A stretch of DNA of 64,000 bases from positions 1-64,000 of the forward strand of contig WHUZ01000134.1 in NCBI GenBank assembly GCA_015179045.1. Direction: 5' to 3'. Below, piece after piece: positions 1 to 11,105 of the stretch; position 1 is the stretch's first letter, and the number at the start of each line of letters is the position of its first letter. A program made the position numbers and the translations under genes. The notes below the pieces were generated by a model. The model did not search any database. It was not told the origin of the DNA and saw only the letters and a list, made by a program, of their open reading frames with translations. Origin of the DNA: Kalaharituber pfeilii. Lineage: Eukaryota; Ascomycota; Pezizomycetes; Pezizales; Pezizaceae.

Positions 1-780
1 AGCAGGGTTCCAAATGTGCTAATGAGATCACTGGATGAATTTTGCAGTTCCGTGGCATCTCCAATTCATATGCCATCTCTCCCACCTTCCTCAAGATTTT
101 GTAAGGGCCAGCCATAATAGGTGACAATTTTAATGATCCATCGTGCAACCTGTATCTCTGCTCTAGTCCTTTTGCGAGCTTTACCAGAATCCACTCTCAT
201 TTCTGGAATGTCTTAGGTACTCGCCCCGCATCATACCAAATCGCCATTTTTGCCTGCATAAGCAACAGTGTTCTTTCGGCCTCCTCGCGCAATCTAATCT
301 GGTATAAAAAGAACTCATCCAAAGTTGTCCCCTCCTCTCGTTCCTTCTCTTCTAATCTTGTTCCTTCTCTTCTAACACTCGCAATTCTTCGGGATTCATC
401 CCATATATCAATTCGAATGGTGACTTCCCAGTAGATGCATTCGCACATACGAATTCGACCTCTGGCAAGATTTCTTCCCACTGGTTTTCCAGCCAGTCTA
501 AACTTGGTATCAGGCATCGTAGTGTAATCTCCACTTTTTGATTCATTCATTCAGCTTGTCCATCTGCTGATGAGGGGTAGGCTGTCGTCATAGCTAATCT
601 TGTCCCCAACTTTACTGAATAGGCTTTGCCAGAAATCAGCAGTAAATCTGCCGTCACGGTCAGAAATGATGCTGCTAGTAGACCCCACAAGGGGTAAACC
701 ATAATAAAGAAACGTGCCGCCCATTCTGCTGCAGAGAAGGTATCTCGTCCTGATATCAGTCGGAGTTGGCAGAGGCTAGC
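1..780 (-). pseudogene. Ty3/gypsy integrase core, frameshifted
   Basis: The minus strand encodes recognisable integrase-core signatures in several frames. One is a segment with SDRDGRFTADFWQSLF (about 672-612), which matches the SDRD-x-RF-x-FW block of gypsy integrases. After a frame change comes TTAYPSSADGQAE (about 590-550), equivalent to the family's TAYHPQTDGQSE. A further segment with STGKSPFELIYGMNP (about 460-400) is equivalent to STG-SPF-L-YG. At least two frame changes and an in-frame stop after the second motif show it cannot make integrase. The 3' part runs off the window edge. Confidence 0.85.
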
Positions 781-1076
781 TCTGGTTCCAGTGGTTTTCT
801 GGCTACCGGGTGTCCAGATTCATAAAGAGCTAGGAGGAAACAGGCGACTCGCTTATATTGACCGTTGGGGGTGTCATCTGTTATCTCGGTGGGGTTGCGA
901 TCGATTGACTCTCCTACTAAGTACGCTGGTCTGCGGTCATTTGGCTGGGGTCTCTTTCTGGAATGGCCGCCCTCTGCCATATGGGCTCCATGGGATGCAT
1001 CAAGATATGAATCCAGACTCCCGTGGATGTGACGGTGATATCTCACTTCTACCTGGGTCTTGTCTGTTCGAACTGA

Positions 1077-1908
1077 CTAGTATTCCTCCTCCTCCAGATT
1101 TGACTTACTGACATTGATGGTTTGATATCGCTTGCTTCGTTCGGGAGGCCTCGACTTGGCTGGGGAATTCGTAGTAGTTAAGGGGTCACCTGGAGTATTT
1201 AGGGATAGTGGTTTCCAGGGCTTAGCAGTATACATTGACTCTCCAGTGTCAGAGTATACGGCATCATCCTCCAGACTGGCGCCAGGTTCATCATCAGGGT
1301 ACTTCGGAGACGCCTCTTCTACATATTCACCAAAGACGATCGGTGGATCAACCTTCTGTCCCTCAGTTGCCCCCTTCAGTGGGAAGGACATTAAAGGTGT
1401 AACCGGGGATGAAACCTTTCGACTTAATCTTTTCCTTCTGAGGAAGGATTCTGGGTCTTAGGGTTCTGGGGCATCACTGGTCTGAGGGGGGGTATCACCA
1501 GTCGTTGGACTGGAGACAGGAGGAGCAGCACCAGGGGCAGGGGGTGTAGCAGAAGCAGCAGCGACGGCCTTCTCATGGAGGTTTTCCCGGACCCAAACTT
1601 AACCTTGTCGTGTCCCCCAGCATAGCTACCTCCTCCTTCCAGTCAATGCTCAGTAACTCCTCTGCGTGGGTATTCAGCTCCTTCACCCTTTTGGATTGCC
1701 CACTAATAAACCCCCCCACATTCTGTCGGTTGATTTGGTGCAAGATCTTGTTAGCCCACTCTACATGTCGGAGTTCAATACCTTTAGCTATACTGGCTCC
1801 GACGCTAGAGATGAATGCTGCATTTCGAATTCTGTCATCTGGGAGCAGAAGTTCTCGATTATCCCAGGTTCCACCCGCAGCAGAACGGGCATGGGTACTG
1901 GATTTCAT
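1077..1908 (-). pseudogene. Gag-like segment of the gypsy relic
   Basis: Two minus-strand open segments (1908-1573 and 1391-1077) read as a charged, Pro/Ser-rich polypeptide. A helical first part includes NKILHQINRQNVGGFI, and a Pro/Ala-rich linker between them is interrupted by frame changes. Position upstream of the integrase remnant in the same orientation, not motif identity, is the basis for calling it Gag. No CCHC knuckle was seen. Confidence 0.5.
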
Positions 1909-2000
1909 CTCCAGTTTCTGTAGGCGCCCGTCGAATGGAACACAAGTGTTGCTACCACTATTACGGAGTCACTATCAAGTGGGCCGTAATGAAAATGTCT

Positions 2001-4311
2001 GAAATGAAGTGTTTTTAATCTAAAGATGAATAGAAAAAAGAGAAGAGAGGGTAGAAGCCCGAAGGAAACCAGAGCAAGGACCCCCATCCTTCCATCCCCC
2101 CCCCTTCTTCAATAGGATGTATTTCCTCAACAAGAAGAGTCCCCATCCCAATCACCATCCCGTGACACCGGGCGCCGAGGATCGCACATCGGAGCAATGC
2201 CGAGAAACAATATTAACCCGTTATATCAAGTTGTCTCGGCTCATTGGAGGTTGGCACTCTTGCGTGCATCGGAGTAAGTCACAACCGTAGAATATCCTAG
2301 GAGCACCGCATGGACTTGCATGTTATATTGGTTTGACGAGAGACTACAGCTTTAGAGTGATCAGATCGTTCATGACTTCGATATCCAGCAGTAATTTTCG
2401 CCACAACCGGAAATGCTAAGCCAACCGTTCATTTATTAGTTCTAAGGTCAAGTTGAGACGGCCAACCGCCAAAGAGGCGCCACAAGTAATCACATACATA
2501 CTACGCAATCGTGTTTTTTCACTCGAAACATTTTGTCCTTCCCACCTCGTTGAACAGCGTAGTGAACTGAATACAGAAACCTATAGTGAGGGGTTAAAAT
2601 CGCACAAGTGCATCCTTAGTCGAAGTTCACAGCGTCTCCCTTGATAACTTGCTTGAGCGTTTAGATGTTTTGTAGCTGTAGGCCGGCCAATTGCAGCAAG
2701 AGCTAAGGGTCATACGACGCCTTCAGAAAGTGCGGAACAGGCCTCATAGTGCTTGATCATTGCCGTTTGCACACTGGTTCTGCAAGTCGGGAGCTCTTTA
2801 GCCACGAAATTTGCATGGGCTTCGTCCGAGCCGACAAGCGTGCCATAAACCTTCCTACATTTGTACCCGCTTTTGCCTTACAGGTAAGGTACTCCGCGAA
2901 AGAAATGGCGTGTTCAGCGCCGAGGATCCCAAGTCTCATAAGGGCCCCGTAAGTGCAACCACAAGCTGACCTACCGCGGGCCAAATTTCAATAAGCTGCC
3001 GATCACACACTGTATCGGACGGCCGGTTCTACTGAAATTCTGACGACGGCCAACACTAAGCCTCTCGGCAGGCCAACGATAAACCAAATCTGGGCTGGAC
3101 TTCCACGCAACCATTCCGACCCACCCAGGTACTAGATGCAGTATGTCGTGGCTATAGCCCAGCAATACATTGAGTTTCAAGAGCCGAGCCTGGAGTTTAA
3201 CATTATATAAGGTAGTCGCAAGTGACCATCTTGATTGCAGTTTATGACTTTAACATCATCACAGTGCAATCAACCTCCGGGTCCAATTTATCTCTTCCAC
3301 GCCATTGCTCTGAAAGCCTGACCTCTCGCAAGGAATTCTTGCTCAACGAACATGTCCTTTTCCGCTAGTTCACAGAGTCTTAGGCTTGAGAACGGCCATA
3401 TTCTCAAGGCACATTGCAAGGACCGAAGTGGTAAATGGAGGGAGTCTGCGATAGACTTGAACAGAGTTATCGGAGTTACTGATGGTAAGCAGCGTTTGGC
3501 CATGGCTCACAGTCGTTTTTAGCAATGATACCTTTAACATTTTAGAGACGATGTATGCTGATCATGGGTGCTGTGAGAAGGCTGGTTTATATGGGGGGGA
3601 CAGGACTATCTTCACCACGGAAAAGATTTCCAGTTGCAAGGAACGAAACTTGTCGGATGGCTATTGAAAAACGACGGCAATTATAGGGATGTTTTGCAGG
3701 GGATAGAACTAAACGAAAAAATCATCAACAGTGATGGAAGATTAGATTTTCGGTTGATGTGAAGGGCGCAAGTGTGGGGCATACCAGCATCATGCCAAAT
3801 GTATGACCATATGCATCGAGATGAGGGATGGGATTGGTTTCCTGGGCGTGGAATCAAAGCTGCTCATTGTGCTATGTATTCCTATTCGATAAATTTCAAG
3901 TAATCTACTTGGATTTCATTAGCAATTAGTCCTTTCCTGTTGCCTTTTGTGAACAAGTAATGAAAATGGCGGCGTGTTATACTTGGGCTTCAAGGCCACC
4001 TTGCAAGTCAGAATAAGAACTCTCGGCACTGCAAATTTATGGCAGTAATAAAAAAACTGTGCATATGTTAAGACGTCGGATTCGACTTTCAGGCTAGACG
4101 AAAGTCGTCCGGCCATGGAGCGAGGCTGGCACTCCTGTGGAGACGTGCACGAGGAGTCTGGCTTGCGATGTGAGGAGCAAGTTGAAATTGGCTGAGATGA
4201 CTAATAGTAGGTATCGTGCAGTGGGCCGCTAATTCAGACAGAGGCGACTTAGTCTGGATTGGGAAATCACTGACCTTTCAAGAGTACTCAGCGTAACACT
4301 TTCCCATCCTT
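2001..4311. other. Gene-free stretch
   Basis: Only short open frames without codon or motif support are present on both strands. No RNA gene, tandem repeat or terminal inverted repeat was recognised. Confidence 0.5.
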
Positions 4312-4784
4312 CTTTTTTTCATTTTTCGTTATTTCATATCACTACTCGTGTGCCCCCTGAGGGCTATGGCGAGGTATTGAGTACAAGTGAGAAAATGGAA
4401 AAATAGAATGAATTAAACAGGCACGAAACACAAGATTTAAAGCTACTAACTCGCGTGCTACTGATCCGCCCCAGACCAAGAGTTCTACCAATGGGCCCCC
4501 TTCTCCTTCGCTTGTCTCCAGCGGTCGGTGTATCGCTTCCAGCCCTCCCAGCCACCTCCTCCAAGCCCTGCACCTCTCCCATATGTGTAGAGACGTTTCC
4601 TCCTCGCCCCCACACCACCTGCATGCAACCGGTCCGTCCGCCTTGCCGACCTTATGACTCCACGCCCGCAGGCCTTTGCCCCCAAGCAGGCCTGCCTGGG
4701 TGCGTGCTCCAAAGCGCAGCCTAGCTTAGGCCTTCGAAATATATAGTTTCGCGAACCAGACATCAAGTGGTGTTGGCAATTCAA
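4312..4784 (-). mobile_element. LINE-like 3' end, family A
   Basis: Read on the minus strand, 4376-4312 ends in CATAGCCCTCAGGGGGCACA followed by CGAGTAGTGATAT and an A-rich tail. That is the same 3' terminus as the family A insertions at 5.6, 29.1, 31.3, 44.6, 58.9 and 59.2 kb. Upstream on the same strand, the segment around 4440-4380 aligns by eye with the region before the tail of the copy near 31.3 kb. Basic open frames (4784-4485 and 4624-4364) could be the decayed C-terminus of an element protein, but no reverse transcriptase motif was found. The 5' boundary is a guess. Confidence 0.55.
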
Positions 4785-4998
4785 CTTTATCTACTATGTT
4801 CCAATTCGGCAATCTGCTACTCTAGGTTTCAGGGCGAAAGCACACACATAGAAGGCCAAGAATCAATACCTAACGGCCCTCAATTTTGTGCTGTACATGA
4901 GTATCATAGATACGGAGATGTGAGTACTGATATAGGTCAAACAAGCCCTATTAGGGAGTCGTTCTCCTTCGAGTTATGAGATGAAAAGAGAAGAGTTG

Positions 4999-5372
4999 CA
5001 GAAGAACCCCTCATATTGGATATTGTGGGGGACGGGCCTTCTATCCAATAACGCCTCATATCCAGTAAGAGAGGTTTATTGAGCAGAGAGTCTATCTACA
5101 TACAAATGGTGTCAATCCATAAATAGAGATGAATCAACGATATACAGGGTCAATAGCTCACTCAAGAATCAGTCAGGATTGAGAAGTACCAGCAAGTGCT
5201 TGAAGTCGAGTTAAATGTAGATAAACAAGTATAAAGGACGCAATTGAGCATGGAGAAAGTCCTGCTATAGGCTGAGATCCTGTATGTGGGGTTCCCAAGT
5301 TCGGGAGAGGACCCCCTATCCAATAGCGGCTAATATCCAGTAAGCGGGGATCCAATGAGGGGTTCTTTACTG
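4999..5372. mobile_element. 374-bp TIR element (MITE-like)
   Basis: The left end reads CAGAAGAACCCCTCATATTG. The reverse complement of the right end reads CAGTAAAGAACCCCTCATTG, so the two ends are imperfect inverted repeats of about 20 bp starting with CAG, as in pogo-type elements. Internally the element carries two related copies of a block with TATCCAATA and ATATCCAGTAAG. No transposase coding is present. A clean TA duplication was not seen at the edges. Confidence 0.6.
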
Positions 5373-5573
5373 AATGAAGAGAATCTGATATTCAAATTCT
5401 GAGCCTTTTGGTAGTGGCCGATGGTGAATATATCGGAGTTTGAACAAGAGATCGAATCACAGGTTAATTGGTTGAGTCAGGCATAAAGATGAAATTAAAC
5501 GAATGTGATCCTCCAAATAATTGTATAGTTGACGCTACCATAGACATTTCCATAGTGCGCTGAAATCAAATTT

Positions 5574-5646
5574 AATCATAACGCCGCGGCCTGCGAGTAT
5601 TGATATAAAAAAAATAAAAAAAAAAAAAAAAAAAAATCATAACGCC
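5574..5646 (+). mobile_element. Family A micro-insertion with TSD
   Basis: The 12-bp sequence AATCATAACGCC occurs at 5574-5585 and again at 5635-5646. It brackets a 49-bp insert that begins GCGGCCTGCGAGTATTGATA and ends in an A-rich run. The insert matches the family A terminus (GGCGGC-ACGCGAGTAATGATA-An). It sits directly behind the zinc-finger gene, antisense to it, with the duplication ending 3 bp beyond that gene's stop codon. Confidence 0.85.
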
Positions 5647-5649
5647 CCC

Positions 5650-8407
5650 TCAAAAATGTCCTCTGCTAGACTCACGCGGCCGGTTGATTGCTGATTGTCC
5701 TGTCTCTCGTTCAGCCGGCATCATTAATAAGCCATCCAGCCCCATATCGTTCAATCTCTCTCCCACGAACCTGATCACCTTTTCAAATGTGCTCCTACCA
5801 CAATTGCATGCCTCACTTTCGAGATGCTGTACCAAGCCGCTCAAAGTTGTGAAGCTTCTGAAGTGGTTCAACTGGCTGGTGTCAAAAAGTGAAACTGGGC
5901 AGTGATATATCCGCGGCGCATGAGCGGAGGATTGTAAATGTGTCTCTAGGCGCCGTTTGGTCCGGAAATCTCGATTTCTGGGACAAAGTGGGCAGCGGTG
6001 GTGGGTATTTAGTGGAAAAACGAGCATCAATTGAGAGAAAAGGGCGCTTGGATTAGGTCCTTCAACAGGAGTCTGCATTCCAATGAGGGTATCTTGCGCA
6101 GTGTCGAGGCTCGAGGTTGGTGTCAGTTCTCCAGGTTCTAATGGAGATAATATTCCGCTTGCCGAGTCAAATGAATTTGGCGTAAATACCTCGGGGATCG
6201 TATCTTCTTCATTTTCTGAGAGAAGATCTTGACTATCTTGTCCAGATTGCCAGCTAGTTGAGTCTCTATTGATCTTGGTCGTTACGCTGACCTCAACGTT
6301 CTTCAGGTCAGATATCAACCTTCGCTGAGCTCTATGCCAGCTTTCCAAACCTGTTCTCGCAGCTGAGTTCGTGATAATCCCGGTATGATCATTCTCCGTG
6401 ATTACTTTATTTACCATATCTTTGTTAATATCGTGCGAGCAGCTGCCACTCTCTAGGTGGTGAATCATGGCGGATGGGGAATTAAACTTTTTCTTGCATC
6501 CTGGCCTTAAACATGATAATTTCTGAGAGATTGGCTTGTGTACGCGTGAGGCAGTGTGGGACGCTAGAGAGTTAGCAGACCGAAATGTTTTATTACATAT
6601 TGTGCAAGTATTTGGCGGCGGCTGCAACACTGTTTGCCGCGATGGATGGATTTTCTCCTTCAGTTGTGCCTCAAGTGCTCCAGCAAATTTAAAGTCACGA
6701 TTGCACTTTGAACACCGAAACTGCGAACTTATTTTCTGCTTTGACCGCTTCTTCTTCTTTGTGCTGGAAGGATGTTCCTGCGACAAGTGCTTCTTGAGCT
6801 GTTTGATCGTCCAATGCGCAAAGGAGCATCTCGCCACGGGACAGTGGAGCTTAAATTGTTGAGACTGTTGAAGGGATATGGGAAGTTTATGAGTGTGCTC
6901 CTCGTGGAGATGGAAGTCATATGCGTCTTCAAACGTTTGACCGCATCCACTCGTGCTGCATTTGAATGGGTTGAAAGAATCATGATATGTCTCGTTCGAA
7001 ACCGTAGAAGCAGCTGAAATTTGTGGAGATTTATCAGACTCAGTCAAGGGTGGCGTTGATGGACTTGTGGAAGGGGGTTCAGATCTCGCCTTGCCTGGCC
7101 TTTTAACTATATTCTACATTAGTCAAGATGTCACCAGGAGGAAAGCAAATTTCACCACAACTGAAGTTACCTTCATCAACAGAGGCATGATAATTGTGTT
7201 TGTCTTTAATACTGTGACCAGTGTTGTCCTTTGCTCCTTTGCCCGTTGCGTTGTCATGTTCTCGACTATCTCCACCATTACCGTCGAAGTCGTCATAGCC
7301 TTCATTATGGTCAAGGCCATGAAGTTGTTCAGGTGGCTCTAAAAAGGCATTAACGCAAGTTCAGGATATAAAATAGACATGGCACAGGAGGTAAAATGAA
7401 CTCACTTCCTGAACGAGGTTTAAGAGGCTCCGACAGAAACCAATCGTGTGGATGGTGAACATTGGTAATGTGTTGGAAACAAAGTAGAATCGACTTGCAT
7501 GGGAATCGGCAAGCTTGCACTGGACATGAGAGGCGCCCTTCCAAAATGGTACTCGCATGCTCACGCACATGTGGCAAGTATTTCTTGTCTACGCATGAAG
7601 CGTCAGTTTGGTCTTAGGGCTCCTGTTTAGAAAAATTAACGTACAGAAACCGTGGCGGAACCACATTAGATGAATAAGAAGCGTTCTCCTAGCTGGGAAT
7701 TTGTCACCACACTCCGTGCATTTAGATATATGTTTGTCATCATCCACTTCAGGAGTATCTAAAGTCAGTGAGATTGGCTCTGTTAGTACAAAAAGTTTCT
7801 GTTTGAGGGTTCAGCCATATCACCAAGTTCTGCAGCGGTAGAACTTACACGCCAGCACTTCCTTGTAAGGTAATTTATGAGGACTTTCTGGGAACACCCG
7901 GCCCATTCCTTTGACTATGTAGAATTAGCCATGATATGCTGCCACGAGATAAGCGACAGCAGGCTCAGAGTCGAGCTTTGGCCGACTGATGTAGGGCAAC
8001 TTACATGGTCCATGTTTTTTGGCTCCTTGGTGGGATCGTAGGTTGTCACTAGTCGTGCAGGATTCATCACAGTCTACACAAGCAAATGTCGTCACCTCCT
8101 TTGATCCACAATTGTGAAATTTGAGCCCTTCGATAGTAAAGAAGCTTGTTTTGCATGTGCTACATGTAAGTTGACCACTCGTCACCCTTCGAATTGGCTT
8201 CCATTCGTATGCTGCCCAGTTGCACTTGTGGGATTCCATAGATTTGGTTGTTACATATCGACAGAAGCATAGTGGGCAGCTCGGATGCTCGTTGAGATGT
8301 TCAGCGAGAGCAGCTGTGGTGAACCTTTTCCCACATAAATAGCAAGCGTGTGAGTCGATATTTGTGCCCATACTGGCGCTGCTGTTCTCTTCATTCTTAC
8401 TGGGCAT
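5650..8407 (-). CDS. C2H2 zinc-finger protein, six exons
   Basis: Exons on the minus strand are 8407-8005, 7914-7849, 7758-7645, 7588-7406, 7338-7171 and 7094-5650. All introns are GT-AG and the joined frame closes exactly (2379 nt, 792 aa). The protein holds many C2H2-type fingers. There are several in exon 1 (for example CYLCGKRF and CSTCKTSFF contexts), one in exon 3 (CTECGDKF), one across exon 4, and at least six in exon 6, including CTICNKTFRSANSLASH. Late fingers end in the HHLESGSC and QHLESEAC form seen in fungal orphan multi-finger proteins. Probable nuclear nucleic-acid-binding protein; its targets cannot be inferred. The start is the first ATG of the open frame, with poly-acidic/Ser residues following. 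Exon borders are hand-predicted, but frame continuity through five introns makes the model strong. Confidence 0.88.
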
Positions 8408-8523
8408 TTTGAAACCTCGCCCACCTAATAAAATGAATCCAACGTTGCAATAAGCTAGTTAAGCAATACGGAGACTGTAAGCATGTAGCAATAATGTAAC
8501 ACCGAGTGGGTATACTTACGACT

Positions 8524-8802
8524 GAAAACTTGCAAATGGAGGAAGGAGAGGAGAGGGGAGGGGGGAGAGGTGGAGAGATATAGGGGAGCCTCCCTGATGC
8601 AGAAACCAGAAGAACCGTCCGGAAGTTTCTGGAGTCAGGTTTTAGAAGGGGGTGGAACGGGGATATATATAAAACTCCCTTTCTTTGTTAAGCCTGTCTC
8701 CGGGCTTTGAGGGCTTGCCCAGGGGCCCTGCCATGTCTTAGCGCTGCAAGCGGGGTTACGTGATTTAAAAAAAAAAAAAAAAAAAAAAGAAGACTTGCAA
8801 AT
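8524..8802 (+). mobile_element. Family B insertion, 251 bp, with TSD
   Basis: GAAAACTTGCAAAT at 8524-8537 and GAAGACTTGCAAAT at 8789-8802 form a 14-bp direct repeat with one mismatch. They flank an insert that ends CTGCAAGCGGGGTTACGTGA followed by about 20 A. The insert begins purine-rich (GGAGGAAGGAGAGG) and contains no ORF. It is the longest clean copy of family B and lies just upstream of the zinc-finger gene. It could be a SINE or a 5'-truncated LINE. Confidence 0.8.
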
Positions 8803-10045
8803 TATGATATATGTCAAACAGATTCAGTCTTGTGAAGCGTTAGCATTTAAATGAAGAGAATTCAGGGAAACCCTCCAGGCCCCAGCGAGAAGTGCTATAG
8901 CAAGTTATCACGACGTTATTTGAACCGACGTGTAGCTACGAAGATTGAAGAACACAGCTTGGATCATGAACTAGTATTCTTTTGTATTTGTGGAACTTAC
9001 CGCGAAGTTTTTAAGAACAGTTTTCACGTCTGTGTTGATCTGTGAACACGTCGATCGCAACCGAACACGGCAGCAAGTAATACACACCAACCGTTCCGGG
9101 TGGGGAGTATCAGCTGTAATTGGTGGCCTGAACTATATTGAATCCAGAATATATTTTAGTTAATCCAAACCTAGAGTGATGTAATTGGAATCGAGAAAAA
9201 TCACCATTATTCGCTAAGGTGACTTTCTGCATTCAAAATTCTATCTCATACTGTGAACATTGATAAGAGGAACAGAATTCGGCAAGAACTTAAGTTTAAA
9301 CAATTTGCCTTTCAACCTTTAAAGTTACTGTCTCGTTTGGCGGGTACCCAGTCTTCGGGAACTATCATAATCTATTCTAACCTTCAGTTCTCATGTATTT
9401 CACCGCGAAGCGAACCACACCACCAAACGAACCACTTTTCCAACCAAACAGAACAACCGACAGAGCATGCATCTCCACCATTTCTGTTCAATTTCTAAGA
9501 AGACTAGAGTGAGGCCCATCTTTTATATTCCGCACCTCTAATTACCAAATCGTTTGCAGCGGTAAGAAACAATAGTCTAAATTCATAATTCAAGTCATAC
9601 ATGTGGCATATGAGATTGCATCGCGATGTTGTCGACGTCAGTGATGCATATTGCGTACAAAACGGAATAATCTTTCGGGCTTGGAATGAGCGGAAATTTA
9701 GTTTATCTGTGGTCATTCTGTACGGTAGTCCTGTCGCTATGATATCATATCTCTCTGCCGCTCCTTTATATTAGACTCTGTTAGTATTGTTTTTTAGCGA
9801 ATATGCAGGCTGTTCATTGTAAGATATGATAACGTTGGTTGCTAATGGTTGCTTGCTTTGATGTCTTCTCGTCCTAAGACTCTTTTCCAGTGCAATATTG
9901 CACTACATATGTGTTTTGTCATCCTCAAGATTTTGTTTCCAATGCTAATAGATTGTAATTAAAAGTATAAATACATTTGGATGAGTAGGACACGTGACAA
10001 GGCGACTTTTGCCTGTGTAACTCTGTGGCCTCCAAGTCTTTTCAA
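8803..10045. other. Gene-free stretch
   Basis: AT-rich sequence with only short open frames lacking motifs. Nothing recognised. Confidence 0.5.
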
Positions 10046-11105
10046 TCTATTATGTACTGAGCCTAGCGCCAAGAAAAAAGCGCAGCACCATTACAGAAAA
10101 AAATATCATTGGATCGCTTAATGTCGATTACGTTTGGTGCCAGCAATCGTCCCTTCTTAGAGCATAGTTCTTTCTCGGCTTAGGCAACTGCGTTCCATTG
10201 GGTCCTCGCTACACCTTGGCAGCAACTACACCAGACACCCCTAAGCATGGTACGGCATAGTGACTTAGAAGTATGATGAGTATGTATTTATATGCATGTC
10301 ATGAAGTATAGCAAGCGTGGTGGCAGCGTAGTATGATAAGTATGTGTAGCATGGTGAGTATTTGAGAAGATTGAGCACAGTAGAAAGCGGGAGTGGATCA
10401 GTGCAGGGGGAGTTAGGGGGGAGGTATGGGAGTAGAAGCGTGGTGGTATGGAGGGCCTCTCGGTCGGGAGGCCAGTTACTGCTTGAGTATATATTCATAT
10501 GCATGTTATGAAGTATAGCAAGCATGGTGGCAGCATAGCATGATAAATATGTATAGCATGGTGGAAGATTGAACGCAGTGGAGAGCGAGAGTGGATCAGT
10601 GCTAGGGGGGAGGTATGGGGGTAGGAGCGTGGTGTATGGAGGGCCTCACGGTCGGGAGGCCAGTTACTGCTTGTCTATTATGTACTGAGCTTAGCGCCAA
10701 GAAAAAAGCACAGCACCATTACAGAAAAAAAAATTATTGGATCGCTTAATGTCAATTACGTTCGATGCTAGCAAATCGTCCCTTCTTATAGCATAGTTCC
10801 TTCTCGGCTTAGGCAACTGCGTTCTATTAGCTCCTCGCTACAACCCGTGTGTGCTATACCTTGGCAGCAACCACACCAGACACCCCTAAGTATGATACGG
10901 GATGGTGACTTAGAAGGATGATGAGTATGTATTCATATGAAGTATAGCAAGCATGGTGGCAGCATAGCATGATAAGTATGTGTAGCATGGTGGAAGCTTA
11001 AACGCAGTGAAGAGCGGGAGTGGATCAATGCTAGGGGGGGAGGTATGGGAGTAGGAGCGTGGTGGTATAGAGGGCCTCTCGGTCGGGAGGCCAGTTACTG
11101 CTTGT
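10046..11105. repeat. Locally duplicated composite repeat
   Basis: A segment beginning TCTATTATGTACTGAGC at 10046 recurs at 10674 and stays recognisable for about 240 bp. A second module of about 170 bp occurs three times (near 10310-10493, 10512-10673 and 10932-11104). It runs from GCATGGTGGCAGC to GGGAGGCCAGTTACTGCTTG, and each copy ends with a small hairpin, GGCCTC-n-GAGGCC. No coding capacity was recognised. The order module 1, module 2, module 2, module 1, module 2 suggests tandem duplication of a decayed element. Confidence 0.8.

Larger units (their letters stand above)
1..2000 (-). mobile_element. Degraded Ty3/gypsy retrotransposon fragment
   Basis: Minus-strand translation gives, from right to left, a Gag-like segment (about 1908 to 1077) and then an integrase core (about 750 to the window edge), both broken by frameshifts and stops. 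No protease, reverse transcriptase or RNase H coding was recognised between them, although these normally separate Gag from integrase. The element therefore looks like an internally deleted relic that continues past position 1. No LTR was identified at the right-hand side, so the boundary near 2000 is approximate. Confidence 0.75.

Noticed and set aside
10046..11105. CRISPR-like interpretation of the repeated modules
   Set aside because: Units are long, few and interleaved, with no short regular repeats or spacers, and the genome is clearly fungal.
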